Assembly (NCBI GenBank): GCA_905221605.1 | Contig: CAJNDS010002308.1 | Location: forward strand, 1 to 64,000 | DNA: 64,000 nt | Source of the DNA: Symbiodinium natans | Taxonomy: Eukaryota > Sar > Dinophyceae > Suessiales > Symbiodiniaceae | Direction: 5' to 3' | In this document: one piece after another, positions 31,025 through 40,714 of the stretch | How positions within the stretch are numbered: the stretch's first letter is position 1 | Layout: every line of letters begins with the position of its first letter | The notes under the pieces: generated by a model | Database searches by the model: none | What the model was told of the DNA's origin: nothing | What the model saw: the letters and a program-made list of their open reading frames with translations, nothing else | Made by a program: the position numbers and the translations under genes

Positions 31025-31180
31025 CGCCGTATCAATCACGACAATCCAGGACTACTGGGTCTCATCTACTTGGTGCCAGGGGCCCAGCGTCTGTGCTTCG
31101 GATGTTGGTTCAACCGGAGCTTATGGGCCTATGTAGGGCTTAGGGTTTTTGGCATAGGTCTGCTAGGTTTCAGGGTCTAG
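31025..31180 (+). CDS. 51-codon open segment
   Basis: Open from the array edge to TAG 31178. A mixed, partly hydrophobic peptide (for example NPGLLGLIYLVPGAQRLCFG); 24 of 38 third positions in the unique part are G/C. No ATG and no recognised family. It overlaps the start of the next, longer open frame. Confidence 0.3.
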   Translation, partial: RRINHDNPGLLGLIYLVPGAQRLCFGCWFNRSLWAYVGLRVFGIGLLGFRV

Positions 31181-31560
31181 CGTCCGTCTTCATTATTCTT
31201 GCTGCGGATTGTTGGTTGCCCGCTCAGCCAATACGATTTGGAAGCTGCCCAACACCCGAAAGTTCTGCAGTATACATCGTTTGGAGCCGGTGCGCAGCCA
31301 GCAGCACTGAGGCTCTGGACCAACTTGCCCAGAAGGCAATGAAAACCCTGTCCTCGCAACTCCTCTGCTCATGCTTTAGATGTCCAAAGCGTGGTGAAGA
31401 TCCTCTCCTAGCAGCTCTTATGCTTCAGAAGTCCCTTTCGCATTCAGACCATATACCGTTTGTGAGTGGATGTGTCTGTTCAAGCCTCGGGTCGTGGCGA
31501 AAAGTGCCCATGTCTTGCGCCGACCTCAGTCCATGCTTCAAAACAGGTTTTGGTGGCTAA
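31144..31560 (+). CDS. 138-codon open segment, unknown protein
   Basis: Open from just after TAG 31141 to TAA 31558, the longest non-repetitive open frame after the one at 20.0 kb. It fills a 400 bp island almost free of telomere-like repeat. The peptide is Cys- and Ser-rich (for example RCAASSTEALDQLAQKAMKT and LLAALMLQKSLSHSDHIPFV). There is no good ATG near the left edge; an internal exon or pseudogene piece is likely. Family unknown. Confidence 0.4.
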   Translation, partial: GFWHRSARFQGLASVFIILAADCWLPAQPIRFGSCPTPESSAVYIVWSRCAASSTEALDQLAQKAMKTLSSQLLCSCFRCPKRGEDPLLAALMLQKSLSHSDHIPFVSGCVCSSLGSWRKVPMSCADLSPCFKTGFGG

Positions 31561-31619
31561 GGATATCAGAACCCTAAACCCTAAACCCTAAACCCTAAGA
31601 GCTTCGGCTTTTGGCTCTT

Positions 31620-31740
31620 GATGTTGGGGTGCTCCCCCTTATACTAACAGTCCCGAATAGGGATTATCATAGGGGCTACTAGAAACCCTAAACCCTAAAC
31701 CCTAAACCCCAAGGACTGTTAGTATAAGGGGGAAAATCCC
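31620..31740. mobile_element. Family B element interrupted by CCCTAAA repeats
   Basis: It has the same inverted ends as the 28.1 kb copy (CCCCCTTATACTAACAGTCC; GGACTGTTAGTATAAGGGGG). At 31683-31712 three to four CCCTAAA units replace or split the short stretch found in the intact copy. Confidence 0.75.
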
Positions 31741-31786
31741 AATCCTGATGTGTGTTATCATCAAAGTAAGGTGCAAACCCTGCCCT

Positions 31787-31990
31787 ACTTGGAGGTTCAT
31801 GGTGCTTATTAACCACTTATAGCTGCACTTCAAACTGTACTTATAACCATATTAGGGCACTTAAGGGGCTTATACGTGGGTTGTAAGTACAGTTATAATT
31901 GGTTAGTAAGTACCCCCAAAGCCTAAACCCTAAACCCTAAAACCTAAACCCTAAACCCTATTGGTTAACAAGGACCATGAACCTCCAAGT
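31787..31990 (+). mobile_element. Family C element with CCCTAAA insertion and flank duplication
   Basis: Inverted ends ACTTGGAGGTTCATGGTGCT and GGACCATGAACCTCCAAGT. A CCCTAAA run (about 31915-31959) sits near the right end and is bracketed by a 17 bp repeat: 31898-31914 and 31960-31976, 14 of 17 identical. The 10.4 kb copy has this segment once, so the duplication arose with the insertion. Confidence 0.8.
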
Positions 31991-32099
31991 ACCTCCTGAA
32001 GCCCAAGAAGCTTCAGACTCCTCACCAGTAAACCTCAAAGTCTACGCAGTTCTAACGCGTGCAGTCGAAACCCCCGAAACCACAAAGCCATTCAAGTAG
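31977..32099 (+). CDS. Hypothetical 40-codon ORF
   Basis: GGACCATGA gives an ATG in good context at the end of the family C element. The frame runs to TAG 32097 with an acidic, varied peptide (for example VPPEAQEASDSSPVNLKVYA). Could be a first exon or chance; family unknown. Confidence 0.3.
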   Translation: MNLQVPPEAQEASDSSPVNLKVYAVLTRAVETPETTKPFK

Positions 32100-32403
32100 A
32101 CCCTCGGCCTCAAGCCCTAAACCCTAAACCCGAAGCCCTAAACCCTACTAAACCCTAAACCCCAAACCCCAAACCCTAAACCCTAAACCCTCAACCCTAA
32201 GCCTCAACTTCAAAACCCTAGCTCTAAACCCTAAGCCCTCGAAGGCAGACCCACTGACGCCGGATTGGCGTGACATCTCGAGGCCATCAACGGTTCGCCT
32301 TTTTGTTTGGTTCAGGGTTGAGGATTTGGGGTTGAGGCTTGAGGGTTTTAAGGGTTTTGAGAGTTTTGAGGGTTTTAGGGTTTGAGGGTTTGAGGGTTTA
32401 GGG

Positions 32404-32671
32404 TTGAGGGTTCAGGGGTCCCAGGGGTTTCTTCAGGGTTCTTGCCAGGCTGGCAGACACGTTTTTGGCATGTCCGAGCCATGCTCTCTTTCCTCCTCTG
32501 GCCCGGCCCCAGAAGCAAGGAAGGGAGAAGCAACAAAAAGCAACTCTCTCAAACGTTTCTACAAGGAACCTAGATGCAAAACAAAACAACTCTCCCAAAA
32601 CTTTCTCTCAAAACGCTGCTGGGACCCAAACCCTCTTCAATTTCTATAAACCCCAAACCCTAAAGCCCTAA
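32404..32671. other. Unique island with overlapping open frames
   Basis: Two plus frames (68-81 codons) and one minus frame (66 codons) are open over the same bases. A paucity of T on the plus strand explains this, so no gene is assigned. Confidence 0.3.
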
Positions 32672-32803
32672 GGCCCTAACCCTGAAACCTCACAAGTCCA
32701 GACTCGATGCCCTGACTTGAAACAGCGGTGAAGCTGAGTGCGTGGGTCTAGGGTTTAGGGTTCGGGGTTTGGGGTTTAGGGTTTAGGGTTTAGGGTTTGG
32801 GTG

Positions 32804-32943
<140 letters not shown>

Positions 32944-33399
32944 TGTGTCTGGGCGCGAGGAAGACAACCCCAGTGGCAAGAATCTGCGTTGAGGGGCCCG
33001 GCTCTGCTTGAATGAACCCCGTTGGTTCAGGGCTTACAGTTCAGTGTCCTAAACTCGAAATCCTAAACCCTAAAACCTTAAACCCTAAACCCTAAACCCT
33101 AAACCCTTATTTCTAAACCGCAGCTCTGATGCCCGGAAGCAGGTTCTTAAGAGACCCTGCGGCGAAGAACCCCCCCCCCAAAAAATCCACCCTTTTTCGT
33201 AGGTTATGTCTATCAAGCCCCTCATAAGATTCTTAGGCAACCTGCAACACATGTAGGTTTTCCCGAAACCCTAAACATCAACCCTAAACCCTAGACCCTA
33301 TAAATCCTAAACTTGGTGCAATGAAGTGCACATGCTTGGGGGCCAAGCCCTGGGCCCAAGCCCTTGCCCGAAGCCATTTAAAAGCCCTAACCCCTGGGC

Positions 33400-33545
33400 C
33401 CCCTAAACCCAAAGCGCTAAACCTAAGCCCTCAGCCCTAAGCCCTATGCCCTAAGCCCTAAGCCCTAAGCCCTACGCCCTACGCCCTAAGCCCTAAGCCC
33501 TAAATGCGCCCTGAGCCCTCAGCCCTCAACCCTGAGCCCTAAGCC
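33400..33545. repeat. CCCTAAG array
   Basis: CCCTAAG/CCCTACG/CCCTCAG units, a smaller relative of the 7.1 and 38.5 kb arrays. The adjoining 33.1-33.4 and 33.7-33.95 kb are unique islands with several equally open frames and no assigned gene. Confidence 0.85.
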
Positions 33546-33999
33546 CCGTTTTCTTGTATCCAGACGAATCAGCTTGATCTGCATGAGTTGGGCCTGTAAC
33601 CGCGAACCCCGAAACCTCTAGCCCGAAACCCGGTTCTAGGGTTTAGGCTTTCGGGTTTAGGGTCTAGAGGGTTTAGGGTTTAGGGTTTCGGGTTTCGGGT
33701 TTAGGGTCTATAGGGGTTCTGGGTTTAGGGCTTAGGGTCACGCGAAACCCCAAAAGTATTGAAAAAACCCTGTAGGTCCCAACCCAGGGGGTCCCTTCAA
33801 ACGTAGCCTCGGACGAAGCCAGATGGTGAGAAGGCCTTGGAGTTTCAGCAAGGTCTCCTGTGAGTGCCGACCCGACAGTCGCAGCGGCTCCAGAATTTGG
33901 GGTCATAGGACCCGCAACTATCCCCGTCCCCTTCCCCCCTAAACCCTAAACCCGAAACCCGAATCCCTAAACCCTAAACCCTAAACCTACTCCCTCGAG

Positions 34000-34250
34000 A
34001 CCTGGATAAAATAGAAATGGTATGTCTTCACCACGCGCCACGGTCCATTCAAAACACGCCCAAGGCCCGAAAAAGCACCAACTGAGCCCAACGCACTCCC
34101 ATTCCCAAACCCATTTTGGGCCCAATCTAGCGACGAAAGCATATAGATTTTCGCTGATGTGCCGCTTTTTGGAAGACCCCCCCCAAACGGCCAATTTTGT
34201 GGTGATGTTTGACATGTTTGGTGTTTACAAACCCCCCCCTCCACGAACCC
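34000..34250. other. Unique island, both strands open
   Basis: A plus frame (34022-34267) and a minus frame (33967-34215) of about 80 codons each occupy the same DNA. Only one can be real, and composition does not decide. No family is recognised in either. Confidence 0.3.
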
Positions 34251-34571
34251 TAAACCCTAAACCCTGAACCTTTTAAACCCCCTACACCCTGAAATCCTAA
34301 CCGCCCTAAATCCTAAGGCCTAAGCCCTCAATTTCATGTCCAGCCCTATAGCCTGAAGTGCCCTTGCGACCGAAGTGATTGGCAGTCACCCCCCTGATGG
34401 CAGCTCCGATGTATATTGACTCTTGACGCAAAGAAGCGGATCAAGGAGGAAGAGAGGTGAGAGAAGCGTTTAGGGTTAGGGTTAGGGTTCGGAGTTAGGG
34501 TTTAGGGCGTAGGATTTAGGGTTTAGGGTTTAGGGTTTAGGGTTTAGGGTTTGCTGGAATAACTATGGCGA

Positions 34572-34790
34572 GATGCTGTGAAGGTTAGGATGCAAGCAGA
34601 GGCTCGAAAGCCTCGTCAGGTGCGAAGAGCAGCTCTGGCCCGATTGTGGAAGGCCATCCAATACCTTTCTCCCACCCCACGCCGTCCAAGGCGGCAAAGC
34701 CACCCTAACCTATTCCTTTTAGGGTTTAGGCTTAGGCCTAGACTCAGGACAATTGCTTACTTCCAATAAAACGTTTTCCGTCACCAATCG
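34572..34790 (+). repeat. Dispersed repeat N, copy 1
   Basis: About 215 bp matches 57441-57653 in opposite orientation, with shared blocks such as GAGCAGCTCTGGCCCGATTG and CCCACCCCACGCCGTCCAAG and scattered differences. Both copies contain one internal TTTTAGGGTTTAGG. It could be a gene fragment or a non-autonomous element. Confidence 0.8.
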
Positions 34791-35094
34791 GAGAGGGATG
34801 GGTCGGTGAGAGGTCCCGACTTTTTAGGCACCCGCGCCCCCTGGTCCTTGAGCACGCTGCGGCAAGGGGTCCGGGAACATCCCCCCCCCCCCCCTTGACC
34901 TGGGGCCCTTGGGGTACAGCAAAACACGCCCACTGGTCCCGAGGAGAACGTGCTCCGGCCGGTACCGGGCCCACCGTGGGTGCTGCCGACCTCCGAGCTG
35001 TGGGAGGCGGGCGAACGACCTGGATCGGCTTGCTGCGGCGCCGCCCCCCAGTTGTAGGGATCTAGGCCTTGAGTTTTGGTTTAGGGTTTAGGGT

Positions 35095-35195
35095 TTAGGG
35101 TTTAGGGTTTAGGGTTTAGGGTTTAGGGTTTAGGGTTTAGGGCTTAGGGTTTAGGGTTTAGGGTTTAGGTTTAGGGTTTAGGGTTTAAGGCCTAA
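35095..35195. repeat. (TTTAGGG)n array
   Basis: About thirteen units after a GC-rich unassigned stretch (34.80-35.09 kb) that includes a C-run. Confidence 0.95.
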
Positions 35196-35346
35196 ATTAA
35201 CCCGAAAAACCCTTGACCCTAACTCCGGAATCCACAGTCCTCGACCCTAAGCCCAAACTCCTTCACCAGTTACGCAACCTTCGATCTCTCTAAGCTGTCG
35301 ACTGGTTCAGGGTTTAGGATTTAGGGCCCAGGACAAAAAGGTTTAG

Positions 35347-35556
35347 GCGCAGAGCAACCTGTATCGGATTGAATTTGGCCTTCTCCGTCGCCTCTCGTCC
35401 AAGAGCGAATCCGCTGTTTTGTCATGCAAGCCGTTCTGCTACATAGCAGTGCTTCGCATGACTGGGGTATGCGCCGCAGGTCATGTGAGGATTGCTAGTT
35501 CCGCTGGACATGTGGCCCCTGGAGCATCTTTGTGTAGAGGGCTTGCTTTATCTTAG
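35347..35556 (+). CDS. 69-codon open segment
   Basis: Open from just after TAG 35344 to TAG 35554 in unique sequence. Peptide includes AQSNLYRIEFGLLRRLSSKS. No ATG until mid-frame. No family is recognised. Confidence 0.3.
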   Translation, partial: AQSNLYRIEFGLLRRLSSKSESAVLSCKPFCYIAVLRMTGVCAAGHVRIASSAGHVAPGASLCRGLALS

Positions 35557-35952
35557 TCACTCCAACCTTGTGTCCCTAAGCCCCAAACCCTAAGCCTGAA
35601 ACCCTAACCCAACCCTAAACCCTAAACCCTAAGCCCTAAAACCTAAACCCTAGACCCTAGACCCTAGACCCTAGCCTAGACCCTAAACCCTAAGCCTAAA
35701 CCCTAAACCCTAATCCCTTAACGTATGCCTGGAAAAGGGGTTCCCGAGCTCCCTCTGCCTGGACCAAGGCCCAAGCCCTAAGGGAAGTTACGTGGTTCCT
35801 TAACGTGACCCCTTACCTTCTTTAAAACATTTAAAGCTTTTTAGGGCTTTGAGGGGTTTTAGGGTTTTAGGGTGTTTAGGGTTTGTAGTGTTTTTCAAGG
35901 TTTTCAGGGTTTTTAGAGTTTAGGGTGCAGGGTTTAAAGGGTGCAGGCTTTA

Positions 35953-36063
35953 GGGTAGTCACATGGTCCTTTAGCATGGTTCCTTGCCTTCTGTAAAGGG
36001 TTCTGCAGTATGGGCCCTTGGGCATTTCATGGGTCTATAAGTGGTATAAAAGGGTTCTACCCC
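35953..36063. mobile_element. Family A element, diverged copies
   Basis: GGGTAGTCACATGGTCCTTT at the left and the core GGGTTCTGCAGTATGGGCCC match the 23.8 kb copy; the right end is worn. A second left-end fragment (AGTTACGTGGTTCCTTAACG) lies at 35785-35830. Confidence 0.65.
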
Positions 36064-36493
36064 AAACCACCCTAAACCTTAAACCCTGATCCCTAAAACT
36101 TAAACCCTAAACCCCAAACCCTAAACCCCAAACCCAAACCCTAAACCCCAAACCCCAAACCCTCATACCAAACAACTGCGTCAGGGTTTTGTTTAGGGGT
36201 TTACGGTTTAGGATTTAGGGTTTAGGCCCCAAAGTCAAGGGTTCAAGCTGTAAGGTTTAGGGTTTGGACTTGGGGTTTGGGGTTTGAGGCTTAGTGTTTG
36301 GGGTTGTTTGGGTTCGTGCTCTTAATTTGGATTTCGAGTTGACGGTTTTGAGACCTAGTTGAGGCTTTAGTAGGGAATGAGGGAATGAGGTGCCCCATAC
36401 AGTCCCTCTAGGCTTGAGGGTTTAGAATTTAGGGTTTAGGGTTTAGAATTTAGGGTTTAGGGTTTAGGGTTTAGGGTTTAGGGTTTAGGGTTT

Positions 36494-36585
36494 AGGTCAA
36501 CTGAGGTGCTGAGCAGGCCACCTTTAGCCTTCTATGGGTATTTGAGAGTCGAAAGTTCACCGAATCGCCAACTGAATCCTCAGGT
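36494..36585 (+). CDS. Candidate exon ending at CAG|GTAGGG
   Basis: Thirty open codons lead from a TTTAGGG array to CTCAGGTAGGG, where the donor GT (36584-36585) is the first base pair of the next TTTAGGG array. The peptide includes RPPLAFYGYLRVESSPNRQL. If spliced, the intron would begin in telomere-like repeat. Confidence 0.35.
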
Positions 36586-36715
36586 AGGGTTTAGGGTTTA
36601 GGGTTTAGGGTTTAGGGTTTAGGGTTTAGGGTTTAGGGTTTAGGGTTTAGGGTTTAGGGTTTAGGGTTTAGGGTTTAGGGTTTAGGGTTTAGGGTTTAGG
36701 GCTTAGGGCTTTTGG
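36584..36715. repeat. (TTTAGGG)n array
   Basis: About eighteen units. Confidence 0.95.
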
Positions 36716-36890
36716 GCCAAGAAGAGCAGAGGGGGGGGGTGTCCATCTGGTTCGGCAGTCTGAGCCGGTGCACGCACGGAGCAGGGCAAGGGAGAAACAG
36801 CGCTGCCTTGCAGTGATGTCTCGACAGCTTGGGGTGTAGGGTTTAGGGTTTAGGATTCATAGGGCTTTAGGGTTTATAGGGTTTAGGGTT

Positions 36891-37170
36891 TAATGTTGAC
36901 TTCGCATTAATAAATCCCCCCCCCCCCCCCTTCATTGATCAATCTCTCCGGCCAGGGCCTCCTCAATAATATCCGCCTAAATCCTGGTAGGTCTAGCTGT
37001 CCCGGTGCCACCACGGTGGGCTAAGTGAGCCTCTACTGCGAGCTTCTGGGGGATCACTTTTAGAAGAATATTCCGGGCTGGATTTTATAATTGTGGCGGG
37101 CTACATTATTGTGTTCTGGCAGCTGGATTTTATAATTGCGGCGGGAATTCCTAATGTGAAGTCAACATTA
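36891..37170. mobile_element. Element F, 280 bp with 20 bp terminal inverted repeats
   Basis: TAATGTTGACTTCGCATTAA (36891-36910) is matched at 18 of 20 by the inverted copy 37151-37170. The ends start with TA. Inside, a 23 bp direct repeat (37078-37100 and 37123-37145, one mismatch) contains TGGATTTTATAATTG. No ORF. Telomere-like units abut both ends. MITE-like, perhaps with a TA target site. Confidence 0.8.
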
Positions 37171-37226
37171 GGGTTTTAGGGTTTTAGGGTTTAGGGTTTA
37201 GTGCTCAAGTTTTACGGTTTAGTTAG

Positions 37227-37487
37227 GGTTCAAGGCGTCAGCGTGCCACAAGTTATGTAGGAGTTTTCTGCAAAATTTGTTTCGGGGGGCGGCGCCGCAC
37301 TTGTTTCCCCACTTGCCAGGGCCTTGTGCAGAAAAATCTTGCCGATGATGGGGGGAGAGAGCGTTTAGTGGGCGTATCTGCCGGTGGCTTTTCCAAGGCC
37401 TCCTTCTCATTTCCAAGCGACGGTCGCAGCTGTGGATCCCCTGCCTCGGAGGGGGGGGGGCTCTTAGATTGTAGCCCTAAACCCTAA
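37227..37487 (+). CDS. 86-codon open segment, unknown protein
   Basis: Open from just after TAG 37224 to TAA 37485 in the next array. The peptide is varied (for example CQGLVQKNLADDGGRERLVG, then a Ser/Gly-rich stretch). It lacks an ATG, and a shorter minus frame overlaps. Probably an exon or fragment; family unknown. Confidence 0.35.
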   Translation, partial: GSRRQRATSYVGVFCKICFGGRRRTCFPTCQGLVQKNLADDGGRERLVGVSAGGFSKASFSFPSDGRSCGSPASEGGGLLDCSPKP

Positions 37488-37847
37488 ACCCTAAACCCTA
37501 AACCCTAAACCCTAAACCCTAAACCCTAAACCCTAAACCCTAAACCCTAAACCCTAAACCCTAAACCCTAAACCCTAAACCCTAAACCTAAGGTCTAGAA
37601 GCCCACATCTCCGGCATGCCTTCTTACCCTTCAAACCCTGTCTGGGTCTCTAAGGGGCGCGAATTTCGAGTCACCGGGTAGAGGTTTTCATCCCACTCTC
37701 TGAGCTACTTCAAAACGCCCCAACCCGAAACCCGAAGCCCTAAACCCTAAACCACCCTAAACCTTCCCTACATAAGCCCTAAACCAAGCCGGAAGAGAAC
37801 CCTAAACCACCCGGACCCTAAACAAAAAACCGTAAGTTAAGCCCTGA

Positions 37848-37977
37848 GCTGGTTCTCAAGCGACTGTTGCGATTGATGAATTCGTTGACAAGCGGAGCCT
37901 TCGCAAGCGGCTGCATGGGCACGTGGTTCGTCAGACAGTGCCGGGAACATCAACTAATTTTATCGGGTTCTTGAGGG
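37848..37977 (+). CDS. Coding-like island (candidate exon)
   Basis: Open after TGA 37845 for more than 40 codons. The peptide includes ATVAIDEFVDKRSLRKRLHG; the IDEFV portion resembles the tail of an EF-hand, but the calcium-binding loop is not visible, so I do not call one. Confidence 0.3.
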
Positions 37978-38018
37978 AGGGGAGGTTTAGGGGGGGTTTA
38001 GGGTTTAGGGTTTAACTC

Positions 38019-38122
38019 GGGTTCAAGGGGGGTATGTAACCCAAGGATCCCTAATACTCCCCTAAGCTTCCGTAAGCTTCCCTGAGGGTTCTTAGGTACG
38101 TACCTACCCCTCCTTGAACCCC
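38019..38122. mobile_element. Element O, short inverted-repeat element
   Basis: GGGTTCAAGGGGGGTATGTA at the left and TACCTACCCCTCCTTGAACC at the right are inverted relatives. The interior repeats TAAGCTTCC. Followed by a C-run. Confidence 0.65.
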
Positions 38123-38342
38123 CCCCCCCCCTTCCTTGAGAACCCTATAATAATTTCGGTCATGGGGTGTGCTAAACCCTAAGCCCTAAACCCTGACCCT
38201 CACCCCAAAACCCGAACAGGGTGTTTCGGGTTTAGGGTTTAGGCCTTAGGGTTTAGGAGCTGTCCCTCACAAGTCTTTAACCTTGGGTTGAGGGTTGAGG
38301 GTTGAGGCTTGACGGTCCTGGGACAATCTTGCATGCATACCC

Positions 38343-38480
38343 TACTATTTGCTTAAGAACCCCCCCACCCCCCCCCCCCCCCCCCCAAAAAAAAAAAAGG
38401 ACAATGAAAATCCTTTTATTGCCCTTATAAGGAGGATCATTTGTCTTTTATTGTTTGGTGTTTCTCAAGCAATTAGTAGT
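38343..38480. mobile_element. Family H element with C-run/A-run
   Basis: TACTATTTGCTTAAGAACCC at the left and TCTCAAGCAATTAGTAGTA at the right are inverted. Next to the left end stands a run of about 18 C followed by 12 A. Confidence 0.75.
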
Positions 38481-38509
38481 ACCATGCTTCTAAAGAGTGA
38501 TGTGCGCCC

Positions 38510-38745
38510 TAAACCCTAAACCCTAAACCCTAAGCCCTAAGCCCTAAGCCCTAAGCCCTAAGCCCTAAGCCCTAAGCCCTAAGCCCTAAGCCCTAAGCCC
38601 TAAGCCCTAAGCCCTAAGCCTCTAAGCCCTAAGCCCTAAGCCCTAAGCCCTAAGCCCTAAGCCCTAAGCCCTAAGCCCTAAGCCCTAAGCCCTAAGCCCT
38701 AAGCCCTAAGCCCTAAAGCCCTAAGCCCTAAACCCTAGACCCTAA
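38510..38745. repeat. (CCCTAAG)n pure array
   Basis: About thirty units with one fixed change from CCCTAAA, flanked by a few canonical units. Much more uniform than the 7.1 kb array. Confidence 0.95.
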
Positions 38746-39126
38746 ACCCAGGTGAGGTGCTGTGGCCGCAGCGAAGCTGCCATCCGTTTTCATATGCCCT
38801 GGAGCAGATCTGCGAGATTGCAGAGGGTTTAGGGTTTAGGGTTTAAGTTTAGGGTTTAGGGTTTAGGGATCATGTATACCAGCTTATTATTCATGCCACT
38901 GGGTTTCGTGGTGCCGTTTTTTTGTGTGCCGTGAATGAATGCTGCTGAAGATATTTCAGCGTTATTGTGTTCACAAATGTATGTTCGAACTGCTTGAGAG
39001 GATGTAACAGCATGCATCTATTTGGAATGGAGTGGGGTGTTGTCGGGCGCCCATCTACCCAACGCTAAACCTTAAGTTTCTACACCCTAAGCCTTAAACC
39101 CCAAACCCGTCTTCTTCAGGCCCTGT

Positions 39127-39414
39127 TTGGGGAATTGGGGCCCTTCTCCCCGGACCCTCAGCCCTAAACCCAGGACCCACAAGCGCGCACAGCTCTTTGT
39201 AGTGCTTTACTGTAACTTTAGATCCTTAGCTTTTTTGGGTTTATTGGGTTTCTTAATATGGCAGCTAAAAAATTTAATTTTTAGCTACCCTTCTGAGTGC
39301 ATCCAAGAGCTGAGCCTCGTAGCAGCCGCCTCTGCTCTCTGCGCAGCTCTGCCTCAACTTGAGTTTGAACTGCTCTCGAAGTTAGGGTGTCTTTGGGTGG
39401 TCCCCAAACCCTAA
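39127..39414 (+). CDS. 95-codon open segment with hydrophobic stretch
   Basis: Open from about 39127 to the next array. A hydrophobic segment (LAFLGLLGFLIW) could span a membrane. The near-palindrome AGCTAAAAAATTTAATTTTT (39263-39282) interrupts it and ends in an acceptor-like TTTTTAG; the part after it (for example ECIQELSLVAAASALCAALP) may be the true exon. No ATG at the left edge; family unknown. Confidence 0.35.
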   Translation: MGNWGPSPRTLSPKPRTHKRAQLFVVLYCNFRSLAFLGLLGFLIWQLKNLIFSYPSECIQELSLVAAASALCAALPQLEFELLSKLGCLWVVPKP

Positions 39415-39552
39415 ACCCTAAACTCTAAACCCTAAACGCTAAACCCTAAACCCTAAACCCTAAATCCTAAACCCTAAACCCTAGACCCTAAACCCTAAAC
39501 CCTGAACCCTAAATCGCTGCGCAGGGCTTAGTAAGCATCCAAAGCATACTGG

Positions 39553-39899
39553 TCTTGCGACAGAGCCTACCTCTGAGAACCTGGGTTTTTGAGTACTATA
39601 CTTCAATATTTTTGTTGGTTCTGGGTTCCGATTATGGCTACTTATACCTAAAACTAGGACCCAGAGTAGGGCCTTATTCCCTTATCATCCCCTTTAAACC
39701 AAGAAGGGCACCCTTCTTGTTCCCAGGTTACTCCTGGGTCTAACCCTAAACCCTAAACCCTAAACCCTAAACCCTAAACCCTAAACCCTAAACCCTAAAC
39801 CCTAAACCCTAAACCTAAACCCTAAACCCTAAACCCTAAACCCTAAACCCGGTATTGTACGTGGGGGGCGTCTTGCGACAGATCCTACCTTTGAGAACC
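39553..39899 (+). repeat. 29 bp direct repeat bracketing family I element and array
   Basis: TCTTGCGACAGAGCCTACCT and the next nine bases (39553-39581) recur at 39871-39899, 27 of 29 identical. Between them lie a unique stretch, a family I element (39653-39742) and a CCCTAAA array (39740-39850). Confidence 0.8.
39653..39742. mobile_element. Family I element
   Basis: ACTAGGACCCAGAGTAGG and GGTTACTCCTGGGTCTAA are its inverted ends. The right end runs straight into CCCTAAA repeats. Confidence 0.75.
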
Positions 39900-40555
39900 G
39901 AGCACTTCGAGAGGCCGACCTTTGCCCGAGTCTGTTGCTTTGAGAGAAATTAGGGTTTAGGGTTTAGGGTTTAGGGTTTAGGGTTTAGGGTCGAAGGATT
40001 CACCCCAGAGTCTAATCCTAAACCCCTAACGTCTGCACCCCTAAGCCCTAAACCCTAAACCCTAAACTTTGCGACCCAAAGCTGTTCCAAGTGATGGGGC
40101 CGGCGCTTTCTGTAACAACCTAAAGGCCCCAAGCTGGAGGAGTTTGGGATTTGGGGGGTTTAGGGTTTAGAGTTTAGGGTTTAGGGTTTACTGTAGGATG
40201 TAGGGGTTTGGGTGTAGGGGGTTGGGGATGGTAGGGGTTCAGGGGTCCATGGGTTTGGGGCTTTAGAGGTCTTAAGGTTCAGTTGGTGCAATTCATTAGG
40301 GGTCATAGGGCTTCTTGTGTCGCTGTTTTTGCTCCAGGATTTTTGGGTAGGACGTAGGGCAGTGGGAGTGAAAGTGTGTGGCCCGAAGCCGTAAACCCTA
40401 AACCGAAAACCCTATGTGAGTTGGGGCGGTGGGAGACCTGGCCTCTTCGTTTTGAATGCGACTCGGTGGCGGTTTCTCTCGGTGACGGCACCCCCGGTGT
40501 GGGGATTTAGGGTTTGCGGTGTAAGGTAGCTGAACCTTAAACCCTAAACCTCAAG

Positions 40556-40684
40556 GTAATCGCGCAAGGGTTTTTCCATGATTGGTCCCTTACCTGCTTA
40601 GAAGGTTCTGAAGTAGACGCCCTCGGGAAGATGAGGCGTGTGCAAGGTGTCCACAAGTAAGGGCCCGAGACTTCAGGCATCTAG
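40556..40684. mobile_element. Family A element, diverged
   Basis: GGTCCCTTACCTGCTTAGAA, GGTTCTGAAGTAGACGCCCT and AAGTAAGGGCCCGAGACTTC follow the family order; the ends are worn. Confidence 0.5.
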
Positions 40685-40714
40685 CCGAAGATAGTGGGTT
40701 GAGGAATTGCCATC

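Noticed and set aside
37848-37977. EF-hand calcium-binding domain
   Set aside because: Only a short IDEFV-like segment is visible and no loop with the required acidic residues.
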